Shown: piece after piece, positions 1-5,402 of the stretch | How positions within the stretch are numbered: the stretch's first letter is position 1 | Layout: every line of letters starts with the position of its first letter | NCBI GenBank assembly: GCA_945947045.1 | Contig: CAMEXG010000135.1 | Location: 1-5,402, forward strand | Origin: an uncultured Spirochaetales bacterium | GTDB lineage: Bacteria; Spirochaetota; Spirochaetia; Sphaerochaetales; Sphaerochaetaceae | Length of the DNA: 5,402 bases | Direction of reading: 5' to 3' | The notes under the pieces: generated by a model | Told to the model about the DNA's origin: nothing | What the model saw: the letters and a program-made list of their open reading frames with translations, nothing else | Database searches by the model: none | Made by a program: the position numbers and the translations under genes

Positions 1-16
1 ATCTGTGTCTTCCACG

Positions 17-32
17 AAAAAAGGGGCCCCTT
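17..32 (-). terminator. GC palindrome followed by T-run, possible terminator or attenuator
   Basis: Read on the minus strand this is AAGGGGCCCCTTTTTT: a perfect 12-base palindrome running straight into six T. It begins about 45 bases after the predicted start of the leftward promoter at 83-110. As a hairpin it can form only about four pairs around a GGCC loop, weaker than a usual intrinsic terminator, so the call is tentative. It could end a short RNA, attenuate a leader, or be a chance GC palindrome. Confidence 0.3.
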
Positions 33-82
33 AGCTTCTGTCTGGCAATGGCAGCGGTCTGTGATACCCACCTATATAAATA

Positions 83-110
83 ATTATATATCAGATATTC
101 CAGATGTCAA
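83..110 (-). promoter_or_regulatory. Consensus sigma70-type promoter firing leftward
   Basis: On the minus strand the -35 box TTGACA (105-110) and the -10 box TATAAT (83-88) both match consensus exactly, with a 16-base spacer. A T-rich stretch lies directly upstream of the -35 box and could act as an UP element. Transcription should begin near 76 and run out of the left edge. No recognised gene starts before the edge, so the target is unknown: a gene outside the window or a short RNA. It lies about 40 bases after the stop of the acetyltransferase gene, with no clear terminator between. Confidence 0.7.
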
Positions 111-146
111 AAAGAAAAAGCAACAAGATGCAACAGGAGTGTAATA

Positions 147-623
147 TTACAATAGACTCTTCCTCATTATATATTCTTCATCAATATCCTTGATTATTTC
201 AAAACCTAAGCTTTCATAAAGTGATACAGCGTAGTTTTCTTTTTGGCATGATAAAGAAACAGCTTTATATCCACGCATAGAGAGAAGAGATAGCATAGAA
301 GAGAGTAGGCTTCTTCCTATGCCTTTTCCTCTGTACTCTTTCTCTACCGAAATAATGAGAGATGGAGTTTTGTTGTCAATATGACCGTAGTCGTCCATAA
401 TCCTTACCCAGACTGCGCCTACAACTAGGCCATCTAATTCAGCAATAAGAATATGGTCGTCTTTCTCTTTTCCTAGATTGTCTACATAAACCTGCAGTTC
501 AGGTTTATAGATGATTTCAAAGGGGGGAGGGACTTCTCCTTTATGGACATAGATTGCCAAATAGAGGAAGCGGTCAAGCAGTTTGATCTCTTCCTCCTTT
601 ATTTCTCTTATTGTATATGTCAT
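147..623 (-). CDS. GNAT family N-acetyltransferase
   Basis: A 158-residue protein of the GCN5-related N-acetyltransferase fold, which moves an acetyl group from acetyl-CoA to an amine. The acetyl-CoA pyrophosphate-binding motif A is clear: RGKGIG at residues 98-103, after the strand SLIISVEKEY, followed by a helix (LLSSMLSLL). The C-terminal motif B is also typical, with N130 and LYESLGF at 135-141. The length fits a single-domain GNAT and no membrane segment is seen. The ATG lies 3 bases after the stop of the dCMP deaminase gene, with only a weak GAG as ribosome binding site, so translation is probably coupled to that gene. The substrate cannot be told: a small molecule, an antibiotic or a protein N-terminus are all possible. 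The family is sure, the role is not. Confidence 0.88.
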   Translation of the reverse strand: MTYTIREIKEEEIKLLDRFLYLAIYVHKGEVPPPFEIIYKPELQVYVDNLGKEKDDHILIAELDGLVVGAVWVRIMDDYGHIDNKTPSLIISVEKEYRGKGIGRSLLSSMLSLLSMRGYKAVSLSCQKENYAVSLYESLGFEIIKDIDEEYIMRKSLL

Positions 624-626
624 GCT

Positions 627-1118
627 TTACTCGAGTTTTAAGACCAGTTCTTTCCTTTCTGTCTCAAGGTGTGTGTATTTCACTCCTGCAGCATCCAGCA
701 TTCTCTTACTGGCCTTTGTAGCGTCACTGTCTTTATATTTGTCCGAGAGGTATACGATTCTCTTTATTCCACTCTGTATTACGGCTTTGGCGCATTCGTT
801 ACAAGGAAAGAGAGCCACATAAAGAGTGGAACCCCTGAGAAGAGATGAATTGTTGCAGTTAAGGATGGCGTTTAATTCAGCATGGCATACATAAGGATAT
901 TTGGTCTCTCCCCATTCTCCTTCTCTCGCCCATGGGAGAGTGTCGTCACTGCAGCCACGAGGAAAACCGTTATAACCCACACCGATGATCTTATTGTCAT
1001 CAGAGACGATACATGCACCGACCTGAGTATTGGGATCTTTACTTCTCATAGAAGAAAGTACAGCCACTCCCATGAAGTATTCGTCCCAAGTGATGTAATC
1101 TTTTCTTTTTCCAGTCAT
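627..1118 (-). CDS. dCMP deaminase (ComEB-like cytidine/deoxycytidylate deaminase family)
   Basis: A 163-residue zinc enzyme that converts dCMP to dUMP, feeding thymidylate synthesis. The zinc site is complete: H79 and E81 in CHAE (E81 is the catalytic proton shuttle), then C106 and C109 in PCNEC. The motif GVGYNGFPRG at 46-55 is typical of dCMP deaminases rather than of cytidine or tRNA-adenosine deaminases, and the insert between it and CHAE fits the family. The length is normal. I chose the ATG at 1118 because AGAGGTGG lies just upstream; a GTG two codons earlier would be too close to that site. Activity in this family is often tuned by dCTP and dTTP, which the sequence does not show directly. 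The gene starts 57 bases after the ABC permease and is followed 3 bases later by the acetyltransferase. Its ribosome binding site lies in an inverted repeat (1121-1156). Confidence 0.93.
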   Translation of the reverse strand: MTGKRKDYITWDEYFMGVAVLSSMRSKDPNTQVGACIVSDDNKIIGVGYNGFPRGCSDDTLPWAREGEWGETKYPYVCHAELNAILNCNNSSLLRGSTLYVALFPCNECAKAVIQSGIKRIVYLSDKYKDSDATKASKRMLDAAGVKYTHLETERKELVLKLE

Positions 1119-1120
1119 AT

Positions 1121-1156
1121 CCACCTCTTTACTAAATTATGAATGGTAAGAGGTGG
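1121..1156 (-). promoter_or_regulatory. Inverted repeat that would sequester the dCMP deaminase ribosome binding site
   Basis: The RNA arms are CCACCUCUU (1148-1156) and AAGAGGUGG (1121-1129): nine perfect pairs, extended by two more (AC with GU) across one bulged A, around a 13-base loop. The 3' arm holds the whole Shine-Dalgarno sequence, two bases before the ATG at 1118. No T-run follows, so this is not an intrinsic terminator. In an RNA reading through from the ABC operon the site would be closed. The loop contains a likely -10 box, so RNA starting there would lack the 5' arm. Confidence 0.65.
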
Positions 1157-1165
1157 AATAAGCAA
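1136..1165 (-). promoter_or_regulatory. Possible promoter for the dCMP deaminase gene, inside the inverted repeat
   Basis: On the minus strand a -10-like CATAAT (1136-1141, five of six matches) lies 18 bases after a weak -35-like TTGCTT (1160-1165, three of six). Transcription would start near 1129, giving a leader of about 11 bases that begins at the Shine-Dalgarno sequence. The weak -35 box makes this uncertain. The fact that it sits between the arms of the 1121-1156 repeat makes it worth recording. Confidence 0.35.
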
Positions 1166-1175
1166 TTATTTTTCT

Positions 1176-1784
1176 CTAGAAATCCTTTTTCTCCAATATT
1201 TTGACCGATACAAAGAATGAAAAGAGATAAAGAAGCATAGAAAAGATAATGATGACTATGGATAGGGTAAAGGTAGACAAAGTGATGTTTACAGAGGGAA
1301 GAAGCCACATCATCAATATTGCAGGCACCATGTAACAGAGGAGAAGTATTATTCTTGCTTTCTCTGCTCCATATTTTATAGTAAGGGGAATAGTAGTTCC
1401 TCCAGAAAAAGATGTAAGTGCGAAGCCGGAGAGCATTATGATAATCATACTTCCCCATTCGATGGATCGTTTATAGATAACAGCCATTACCATTTCAAGA
1501 ATAATTGAAATCACTACAGCTGCCATAACAAGAATAAAGAGAAGAATATACTTTTCTCCCACTATGGCTTTGTTTCTTCCGCTGTCTGAAATAGCTCTAC
1601 GAAGAAAGTGTTCTCTCTCATCTATTGCCATCGTTGTAAGCAGTAAAGAGGCGGAATATATCATCACAATAAGAGAGGAGCCCTGTTCTTTAAAGATAAA
1701 AGAGCATACGACGGCAACAACAAGCATTATTCTTGCGTATCTTTTCAGAGCATTGAAATCTTTATATAAAAGAGCCTTGATCAT
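1176..1784 (-). CDS. ABC-2 type transporter permease
   Basis: A 202-residue, very hydrophobic inner-membrane protein, the membrane partner of the ATPase encoded just upstream. About six membrane segments can be seen, near residues 18-31, 36-53, 78-104, 111-130, 144-163 and 171-196. The short soluble stretch DEREHFLRRA (55-64) after the second segment and the IPLTIKYGAEKAR stretch (132-144) resemble the small ABC-2 permeases that pair with YtrB-like ATPases. Its ATG overlaps the ATPase stop as ATGA, and AAAGGAG lies 8 to 9 bases upstream, so the two are made together. With a single small permease gene, the transporter probably works as a homodimer with two ATPases. The cargo is unknown; related GntR-linked systems respond to cell-wall stress or peptide antibiotics, but that is an inference from family. 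No clear terminator follows. Confidence 0.85.
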   Translation of the reverse strand: MIKALLYKDFNALKRYARIMLVVAVVCSFIFKEQGSSLIVMIYSASLLLTTMAIDEREHFLRRAISDSGRNKAIVGEKYILLFILVMAAVVISIILEMVMAVIYKRSIEWGSMIIIMLSGFALTSFSGGTTIPLTIKYGAEKARIILLLCYMVPAILMMWLLPSVNITLSTFTLSIVIIIFSMLLYLFSFFVSVKILEKKDF

Positions 1785-2635
1785 TCTTCTTCTCCTTTTG
1801 CAATCATTAAGAGGATTGACTCTATAGTTGCGTCATCTATACTAATTTCAGGGTGTAACTCTTTGAAACCCGTTCTATCGGAAATGAGAAGATCTTTTGA
1901 GTAAGGCCTTATCCTTTCGTATCTCACCCCCTCTTGTTTTGTGGGGTGGAATGATTTATCTGCATGGGCAATTCCCCAATTCTCTTCCAGATCATTATGA
2001 TCGACGCTTAAAACTATTTTTCCCTTGTGTATAAAAACTATCCTGTCCGCAATCTTCTCCAGATCGCTTGTGATATGTGAAGAGAATAAAATGGCTTTGT
2101 TCTCATCCATTACATACTCTTGAAATAAATCCATCAGCTCATCCCTCACAACAGGGTCCAGACTTGCTGTAGTTTCGTCGAGAATAATTAAATCTGGGTC
2201 ATGGGAGAGACAATAAGCTATCTCAGTTTTAGTTTTCATTCCTTTTGAAAACTCTCTCAGTCTCTTTCCCTCCGGGAGAGACAATCTTTCTTTTAGAGTG
2301 TTCCACTTATCATAGTTCCAGTTGGAGAAGAGGAGTTTACCATATTTCCCGATATCGTTTATTGTGAAATCCAAAGGAAAGGAAGTGTCGTCATAGGCAA
2401 AGGCCAAACGTTCTCTTTCATTAGGAGTAAGAAGAGAAATATCTTTGTTTTTAAAAAGGATTGTTCCTCCGGATTTCTCTGTAATCGAAGAAATACACCC
2501 GATTGTGGTGCTTTTCCCTGCTCCATTTTCACCTACAAGAGCTGTTATCTCTCCTCCTTTAATGGTGAGATTGATATTGTCGAGAGAGAAGGAAGAGTAG
2601 TCTTTTCTAAGATTCTTTGTTTCTAGAATTGTCAT
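1781..2635 (-). CDS. ABC transporter ATP-binding protein, YtrB-like
   Basis: A 284-residue cytoplasmic ATPase that powers the permease encoded downstream. Walker A is GENGAGKST (35-43, K41 binds phosphate), the signature is the variant FSKGM (129-133) seen in this subfamily in place of LSGGQ, Walker B is LIILDE (149-154, E154 catalytic), the D-loop is SLD (158-160) and the switch histidine is H187. The usual Q-loop glutamine is replaced by acidic residues (YDDTSF, 81-86), as often seen in small ABC-2 exporters. About 75 residues follow the ATPase core, a C-terminal extension with no motif I recognise. I chose the ATG at 2635 over an in-frame start at 2674 because GAGGTGG lies just upstream and MTILETKNL is a normal N-terminus. 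The start overlaps the end of the repressor gene by 29 bases; the stop overlaps the permease start by 4. Confidence 0.93.
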   Translation of the reverse strand: MTILETKNLRKDYSSFSLDNINLTIKGGEITALVGENGAGKSTTIGCISSITEKSGGTILFKNKDISLLTPNERERLAFAYDDTSFPLDFTINDIGKYGKLLFSNWNYDKWNTLKERLSLPEGKRLREFSKGMKTKTEIAYCLSHDPDLIILDETTASLDPVVRDELMDLFQEYVMDENKAILFSSHITSDLEKIADRIVFIHKGKIVLSVDHNDLEENWGIAHADKSFHPTKQEGVRYERIRPYSKDLLISDRTGFKELHPEISIDDATIESILLMIAKGEEE

Positions 2636-3023
2636 TTGCCACCTCGCTTTCAAAGTGTTTTTCAAATAGTGCAATGACTTCTTCTTTTCCGATTCCGCCT
2701 CTTTTAGCCTTTTCCACTGTATCTTTTACAGCCTCTTCTACAAGAGAGAGGTTCTTCTCTTTTAGTACAGATTCCTTTATGTCGCTGACGAAGGTTCCTC
2801 TGCCTACGCCTGTTGTTATGAATCCTTCTCTTGAGAGATTCTCATAGGCTTTCTGTACAGTAATGACGCTGACTCTCAGATCTTTTGCAAGAACTCGCAT
2901 TGAAGGAAGGGGTGTTCCTGATACGAGCTCCCCTTTTAGAATCTGATCTTTAATCTGATTCTCAATCTGAGAATATATTGCGTCATCCGACGAATTGGAA
3001 ATAAAAAGAGTCATTGTTCCCAT
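2607..3023 (-). CDS. GntR family transcriptional regulator, YtrA-like
   Basis: A 138-residue DNA-binding protein, almost certainly the repressor of its own operon with the two ABC genes. The winged helix is at about 14-79: AIYSQIENQIKDQIL, then PLPSMRVLAKDLRVSVITVQKAYENL with the recognition helix near 51-63, and the wing GVGRGTFV (72-79). After it only about 55 helical residues remain. That short tail is the mark of the YtrA subfamily, which lacks the large effector domains of FadR or HutC types and mostly controls linked ABC exporters. The inducer is unknown. The start is uncertain: ATG at 3023 has no Shine-Dalgarno site, while ATG at 3014 has a weak GGGA and gives an N-terminus (MTLFISNSSDDAIYSQI) closer to relatives. 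The RNA leader is only about 18-27 bases. Confidence 0.93.
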   Translation of the reverse strand: MGTMTLFISNSSDDAIYSQIENQIKDQILKGELVSGTPLPSMRVLAKDLRVSVITVQKAYENLSREGFITTGVGRGTFVSDIKESVLKEKNLSLVEEAVKDTVEKAKRGGIGKEEVIALFEKHFESEVANDNSRNKES

Positions 3024-3028
3024 TTATT

Positions 3029-3047
3029 GTACTTATTGGATAAGTAC
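3029..3047. promoter_or_regulatory. Probable operator for the GntR repressor
   Basis: GTACTTAT-TGG-ATAAGTAC (plus strand) is a perfect inverted repeat with 8-base arms and a 3-base spacer. It begins directly after the -10 box of the repressor promoter and covers the expected start near 3041, the place where a bound dimer would block transcription. GntR proteins bind such two-fold sites, and YtrA-like regulators usually control themselves. The assignment to this repressor is inference from position and symmetry. Confidence 0.75.
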
Positions 3048-3075
3048 ATTATATACACTTTCGCAAGGTAGTCAA
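3048..3075 (-). promoter_or_regulatory. Promoter of the gntR-ABC transporter operon
   Basis: On the minus strand TTGACT (-35, 3070-3075, five of six) and TATAAT (-10, 3048-3053, six of six) are 16 bases apart. Transcription should start near 3041. The box placement and the operator immediately downstream make this a strong promoter held down by a repressor. Its -35 box overlaps the T-rich tail of the oad terminator by two bases. Confidence 0.85.
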
Positions 3076-3105
3076 CAATAAAGGCCCACCCTTTTAAGGT
3101 GAGCC
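3074..3105 (-). terminator. Intrinsic terminator of the oad operon
   Basis: The minus-strand RNA reads GGCUCACC, a loop UUAAAAG, then GGUGGGCC and UUUAUUGUU. The stem has eight pairs including one G-U, and the tail is U-rich. It begins about 19 bases after the oadB stop, so it ends the decarboxylase transcript just before the promoter of the next operon. Confidence 0.8.
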
Positions 3106-3123
3106 GTATTAACTTTTGTTCTA

Positions 3124-4341
3124 TTAGCCCAAGAGTGGCTGGAGAGAATGAAGCATTCCAGGAACAACAGCCAAGAGTGTTCCTGCTGCAACAGCACTTC
3201 CGATGACTCCTGCAACGTTTGGTCCCATTGCATGCATCAAGAGGAAGTTCTGGCTATCTGCTTCCTGTCCGACCTTAGATGCTACACGGGCAGCCATAGG
3301 GACGGCAGATACGCCGGCAGCTCCGATAAGCGGGTTGATAGGATGCTTTGGATCCAACTTGTTCATAAGTTTTGCCAAGAGAACACCGCCTGCTGTTCCG
3401 ATTCCGAATGCAACCATACCAAGTAGGAGGATACCCAATGTTTCAAGGTTGAGGAATCTGTCGGCAGCCATCTTTGATCCTACAGAGAGACCAAGACAGA
3501 TTGTGACGATATTCATCAATGCGTTCTCCATTGTATCGGCAAGTCTGTTGATGACTCCGCACTGCTTAGCCAAGTTACCGAACATCAAAGCACCGATAAG
3601 TGGAGCAGCGGATGGAAGGAGGATTGCACAGATTGTGATTACCATTATAGGGAAGATGATCTTTTCTGTCTTTGAAACAGGTCTGAGCTGAGACATTCTG
3701 ATCTTTCTTTCCTTTTCTGTTGTAAGCATCTTCATGATAGGTGGCTGGATTACTGGAACCAGTGCCATGTATGAGTATGCTGCAACAGCGATGGAACCGA
3801 GGTATGAAGGTGCAAGACGTGAAGTTACATAGATGGCTGTAGGACCGTCAGCGCCTCCGATGATACCGATTGAACCAGCGACTGCCAGGTCGAAGTTGAT
3901 TCCAGGGATGTAGGAGAGTAGGAGAGCTCCAAGGAGAGCTGTAAAGATACCCAGCTGTGCAGCAGCTCCCAAAAGGAGGGTCTTAGGGTTTGCAATGAGT
4001 GGACCGAAGTCTGTCATTGATCCTACACCCATGAAGATGAGAATAGGGAAGAGACCTGTCTCGATACCTGCATCGTAGAGAATCTTGATGAAGCCTGCAG
4101 CTGCATGAGTGCTTGTAGGGTCTACGCTTGCAATGTAAGCGTATGGGATGTTTGAAAGAATACATCCCATTCCAATTGGAATCAGCAACAGAGGCTCAAA
4201 ACCTTTTTTGATAGCCAAGTAGAGAAGAAGGAAGCCAACGAGGATCATGACTGCCATGCCCCATCCCTTCTCCTCATGGATAAAGCCGTAGAGTCCAGTT
4301 GTAATCCACAGCTGATAAAGTCCGTTAAGTATGTCGTTCAT
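3124..4341 (-). CDS. oadB: Sodium-pumping decarboxylase beta subunit (oxaloacetate decarboxylase type)
   Basis: A complete 405-residue integral membrane protein. In this family the beta subunit takes the carboxyl group off carboxybiotin and couples its release as CO2 to export of Na+, making a sodium gradient without respiration. About ten hydrophobic segments are spread along the chain. The hallmark regions are present: GGADGPTAIY with D165 (equivalent to the essential Na+-site aspartate), AYSYMALVPVIQPP with Y191, and MGPNVAGVIGSA with N375, G378 and S382 in the last helices. The length is between the glutaconyl-CoA (about 375) and Klebsiella oxaloacetate (about 433) beta subunits. Beta subunits of oxaloacetate, methylmalonyl-CoA and glutaconyl-CoA pumps are alike; the neighbouring alpha subunit with its own biotin domain favours oxaloacetate. 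The start is firm: AAGGA, formed partly by the oadA stop codon TAA, lies 9 bases upstream. Confidence 0.93.
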   Translation of the reverse strand: MNDILNGLYQLWITTGLYGFIHEEKGWGMAVMILVGFLLLYLAIKKGFEPLLLIPIGMGCILSNIPYAYIASVDPTSTHAAAGFIKILYDAGIETGLFPILIFMGVGSMTDFGPLIANPKTLLLGAAAQLGIFTALLGALLLSYIPGINFDLAVAGSIGIIGGADGPTAIYVTSRLAPSYLGSIAVAAYSYMALVPVIQPPIMKMLTTEKERKIRMSQLRPVSKTEKIIFPIMVITICAILLPSAAPLIGALMFGNLAKQCGVINRLADTMENALMNIVTICLGLSVGSKMAADRFLNLETLGILLLGMVAFGIGTAGGVLLAKLMNKLDPKHPINPLIGAAGVSAVPMAARVASKVGQEADSQNFLLMHAMGPNVAGVIGSAVAAGTLLAVVPGMLHSLQPLLG

Positions 4342-4353
4342 TACAATTATTCC

Positions 4354-5402
4354 TTACGCGATTGTCATGATCACATCGCCAGCCTGGAGCTGATCACCCT
4401 GGTTGACGTTGATGGATGCAACAGTGCCGTCACATGGAGAGTAGATTTCATTTTCCATCTTCATAGCTTCCATGACACAGAGAACCTGATCCTTCTTTAC
4501 GCTGTCGCCGACCTTGACGTTGAATCTGAGGGCGAGACCCGGCATTGGAGCTGTGATTGATGTTCCGCCGTTTGCAGCTGGAGCCTTTGGAGCCTCTTCA
4601 GCCTTTGGAGCTTCTTCGACAACTTCTTCAACCACTGTTCCGCCGATTGTCATGAGTACGTCTCCAGCCTGGAGCTGAGCACCCTGAGTAGCGACGATAG
4701 CGGAGATGACACCGTCACATGGAGCATAGATTTCGTTCTCCATCTTCATAGCTTCCATGACACAGAGAACCTGATCCTTCTTTACGCTGTCTCCGACTTT
4801 GACGTTGAATCTGAGGGCGAGACCTGGCATTGGAGCCTTGACTTCTGTGCTGCCTGTAGTCTTTGTGACCTTCTTTGGAGCGGAGCTAGCCTTGATTCCA
4901 TCTTCAACATTAAGTGGATATTCGACGCCGTTGACAATTGCCTTTCCACCCTGGAGCTTGACGCCATATGCCTTTCCGCCGACTGTTACTGTGTATTCGT
5001 GGTTGGCATTAGCTGGCTTTGCCTCGGCCTTTGGCTCTGCAGTCTTCATCTGGCTCTTAAGTCTGACGCCGTTTACCTTAGCCTTTCCTGTGAGGTAGAG
5101 GATGCCCTTTTCCTTACAAGCACCTGCGATGAAGATGTTTTCGTCTGTAAGAGGGAGATTCTCAGCTTCCAGCATAGCCTTTGCTGCAGCCACACCCTTC
5201 TTAGGATCTCTATCGTTGATGTCGACGACTTTTTCTGTAGTTGGCTCAAGGTGGAGCTGCTCTGAAGCAAGTTTTACAACTTCTGGATCTGGAGCAACCG
5301 GAGTCTTACCAAAGTAACCGAGAACCATCTTTCCATAGCCTTCGGCAAACTTCTTCCATGGTCCGAACATAACGTTGTTGAATGCCTGCTGGAAGTAGAA
5401 CT
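4354..5402 (-). CDS. oadA: Oxaloacetate decarboxylase alpha subunit, C-terminal part, with two biotinyl domains (partial)
   Basis: The 3' part of a carboxyltransferase alpha subunit; the frame stays open through the right edge (FYFQQAFNNV precedes the Met at 5370), so the N-terminal catalytic barrel and the start lie outside. Numbering from that Met, residues 1-105 belong to the conserved post-barrel domain shared with pyruvate carboxylase (GYFGKTPVAPDPEVVKLA). Residues 123-160 are a short beta-rich linker domain (YTVTVGGKAYGVKL). Two biotin carrier domains follow, at about 177-243 and 272-338, each with the biotinylation motif EAMKM; the target lysines are K209 and K304. An Ala/Pro/Glu-rich hinge (244-271) joins them. 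Normal OadA proteins have one such domain. The protein transfers carboxyl from oxaloacetate to biotin and passes it to OadB, encoded 12 bases downstream. Biotinylation needs a BirA ligase encoded elsewhere. The gamma subunit is not in view. Confidence 0.92.
   Translation of the reverse strand, partial: FYFQQAFNNVMFGPWKKFAEGYGKMVLGYFGKTPVAPDPEVVKLASEQLHLEPTTEKVVDINDRDPKKGVAAAKAMLEAENLPLTDENIFIAGACKEKGILYLTGKAKVNGVRLKSQMKTAEPKAEAKPANANHEYTVTVGGKAYGVKLQGGKAIVNGVEYPLNVEDGIKASSAPKKVTKTTGSTEVKAPMPGLALRFNVKVGDSVKKDQVLCVMEAMKMENEIYAPCDGVISAIVATQGAQLQAGDVLMTIGGTVVEEVVEEAPKAEEAPKAPAANGGTSITAPMPGLALRFNVKVGDSVKKDQVLCVMEAMKMENEIYSPCDGTVASINVNQGDQLQAGDVIMTIA
4441..4551 (-). repeat. oadA: Tandem repeat, copy 2: core of the second biotinyl domain
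   Basis: This encodes residues 274-310 (from the Met at 5370), starting APMPGLALRF and ending ENEIY, with the biotin lysine K304 at 4459-4461. Its 37 residues are identical to copy 1, 285 bases upstream in the gene. Only six of 111 bases differ and every change is silent. Confidence 0.95.
4726..4836 (-). repeat. oadA: Tandem repeat, copy 1: core of the first biotinyl domain
   Basis: This encodes residues 179-215, with the biotin lysine K209 at 4744-4746. A run of 53 bases (4739-4791) is identical to 4454-4506 in copy 2. Outside the 111-base core the domains diverge: the last third of each (VISAIVATQGAQ against TVASINVNQGDQ) differs at many positions in both protein and DNA. Confidence 0.95.

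Noticed and set aside
1..71. A minus-strand GTG at 71 just after the predicted start, open to the left edge, as a leaderless gene
   Set aside because: Only about 23 codons are visible, another frame is also open, and the residues look like no known protein N-terminus.
1..76. The leftward transcript as the start of a tRNA, SRP RNA or 6S RNA
   Set aside because: There is no T-loop motif, no GGAAGGAAGC-type SRP loop and no 6S-like long stem in the visible part.
1..144. A plus-strand frame open from the left edge to TAA at 142-144 (48 codons), possibly the end of a convergent gene
   Set aside because: It crosses the leftward promoter and an AT-rich stretch, ends in low-complexity lysine codons, resembles no family I know and has no terminator after it. 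An open run of this length can occur by chance.
110..146. Terminator after the acetyltransferase gene
   Set aside because: There is a T-rich tract on the minus strand, but the preceding GTTGC-N5-GTTGC is a direct repeat and gives no stable stem.
882..1142. Plus-strand reading frame opposite the dCMP deaminase gene
   Set aside because: It is antisense to a gene with a complete zinc site, and has no family resemblance and no Shine-Dalgarno sequence.
1132..1458. Minus-strand frame in another phase inside the permease gene
   Set aside because: It is fully overlapped by the permease, which has proper membrane segments and a good ribosome binding site.
3203..3691. Long plus-strand reading frame opposite oadB (162 codons)
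   Set aside because: The codon bias of the strongly conserved oadB leaves the opposite frame open; the product has no recognisable domain.

Overview
All recognisable genes in this window lie on the minus strand, so it is read from right to left. The right part (about 3124-5402) holds the 3' end of a gene for the alpha subunit of a sodium-pumping, biotin-dependent decarboxylase (oxaloacetate decarboxylase type, OadA), followed 12 bases later by the complete beta subunit (OadB), the membrane part that pumps Na+. A hairpin and T-run terminator ends this operon. The chemistry points to an anaerobic, fermenting, Na+-using bacterium. The alpha subunit's look slightly suggests a spirochaete or similar gut anaerobe, but I cannot fix the taxon from sequence alone.

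The middle part (about 1176-3075) is a compact three-gene operon: a YtrA-like GntR repressor, an ABC ATPase and a six-span ABC-2 type permease. ATPase and repressor genes overlap by 29 bases; ATPase and permease overlap by 4. The operon has a strong sigma70-type promoter (TTGACT-N16-TATAAT) whose -35 box is interlaced with the oad terminator. A perfect 8-3-8 inverted repeat lies over the expected transcription start and is very probably the repressor's own operator.

The left part (147-1118) has a dCMP deaminase and a GNAT acetyltransferase, 3 bases apart. The deaminase's ribosome binding site is the 3' arm of a strong inverted repeat, and a plausible promoter lies between the arms. Read-through RNA from the ABC operon would hide the site, while RNA from the local promoter would expose it. 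At the far left a consensus promoter (TTGACA-N16-TATAAT) fires leftward out of the window, with a GC palindrome and T-run about 45 bases after the start: either a small RNA or the leader of a gene beyond the edge.

The most unusual points are the two tandem, nearly identical biotinyl domains in the alpha subunit, with DNA so alike that recent duplication or gene conversion is likely, and the promoter-inside-hairpin layout before the dCMP deaminase. I saw no tRNA, rRNA, CRISPR array or insertion sequence.
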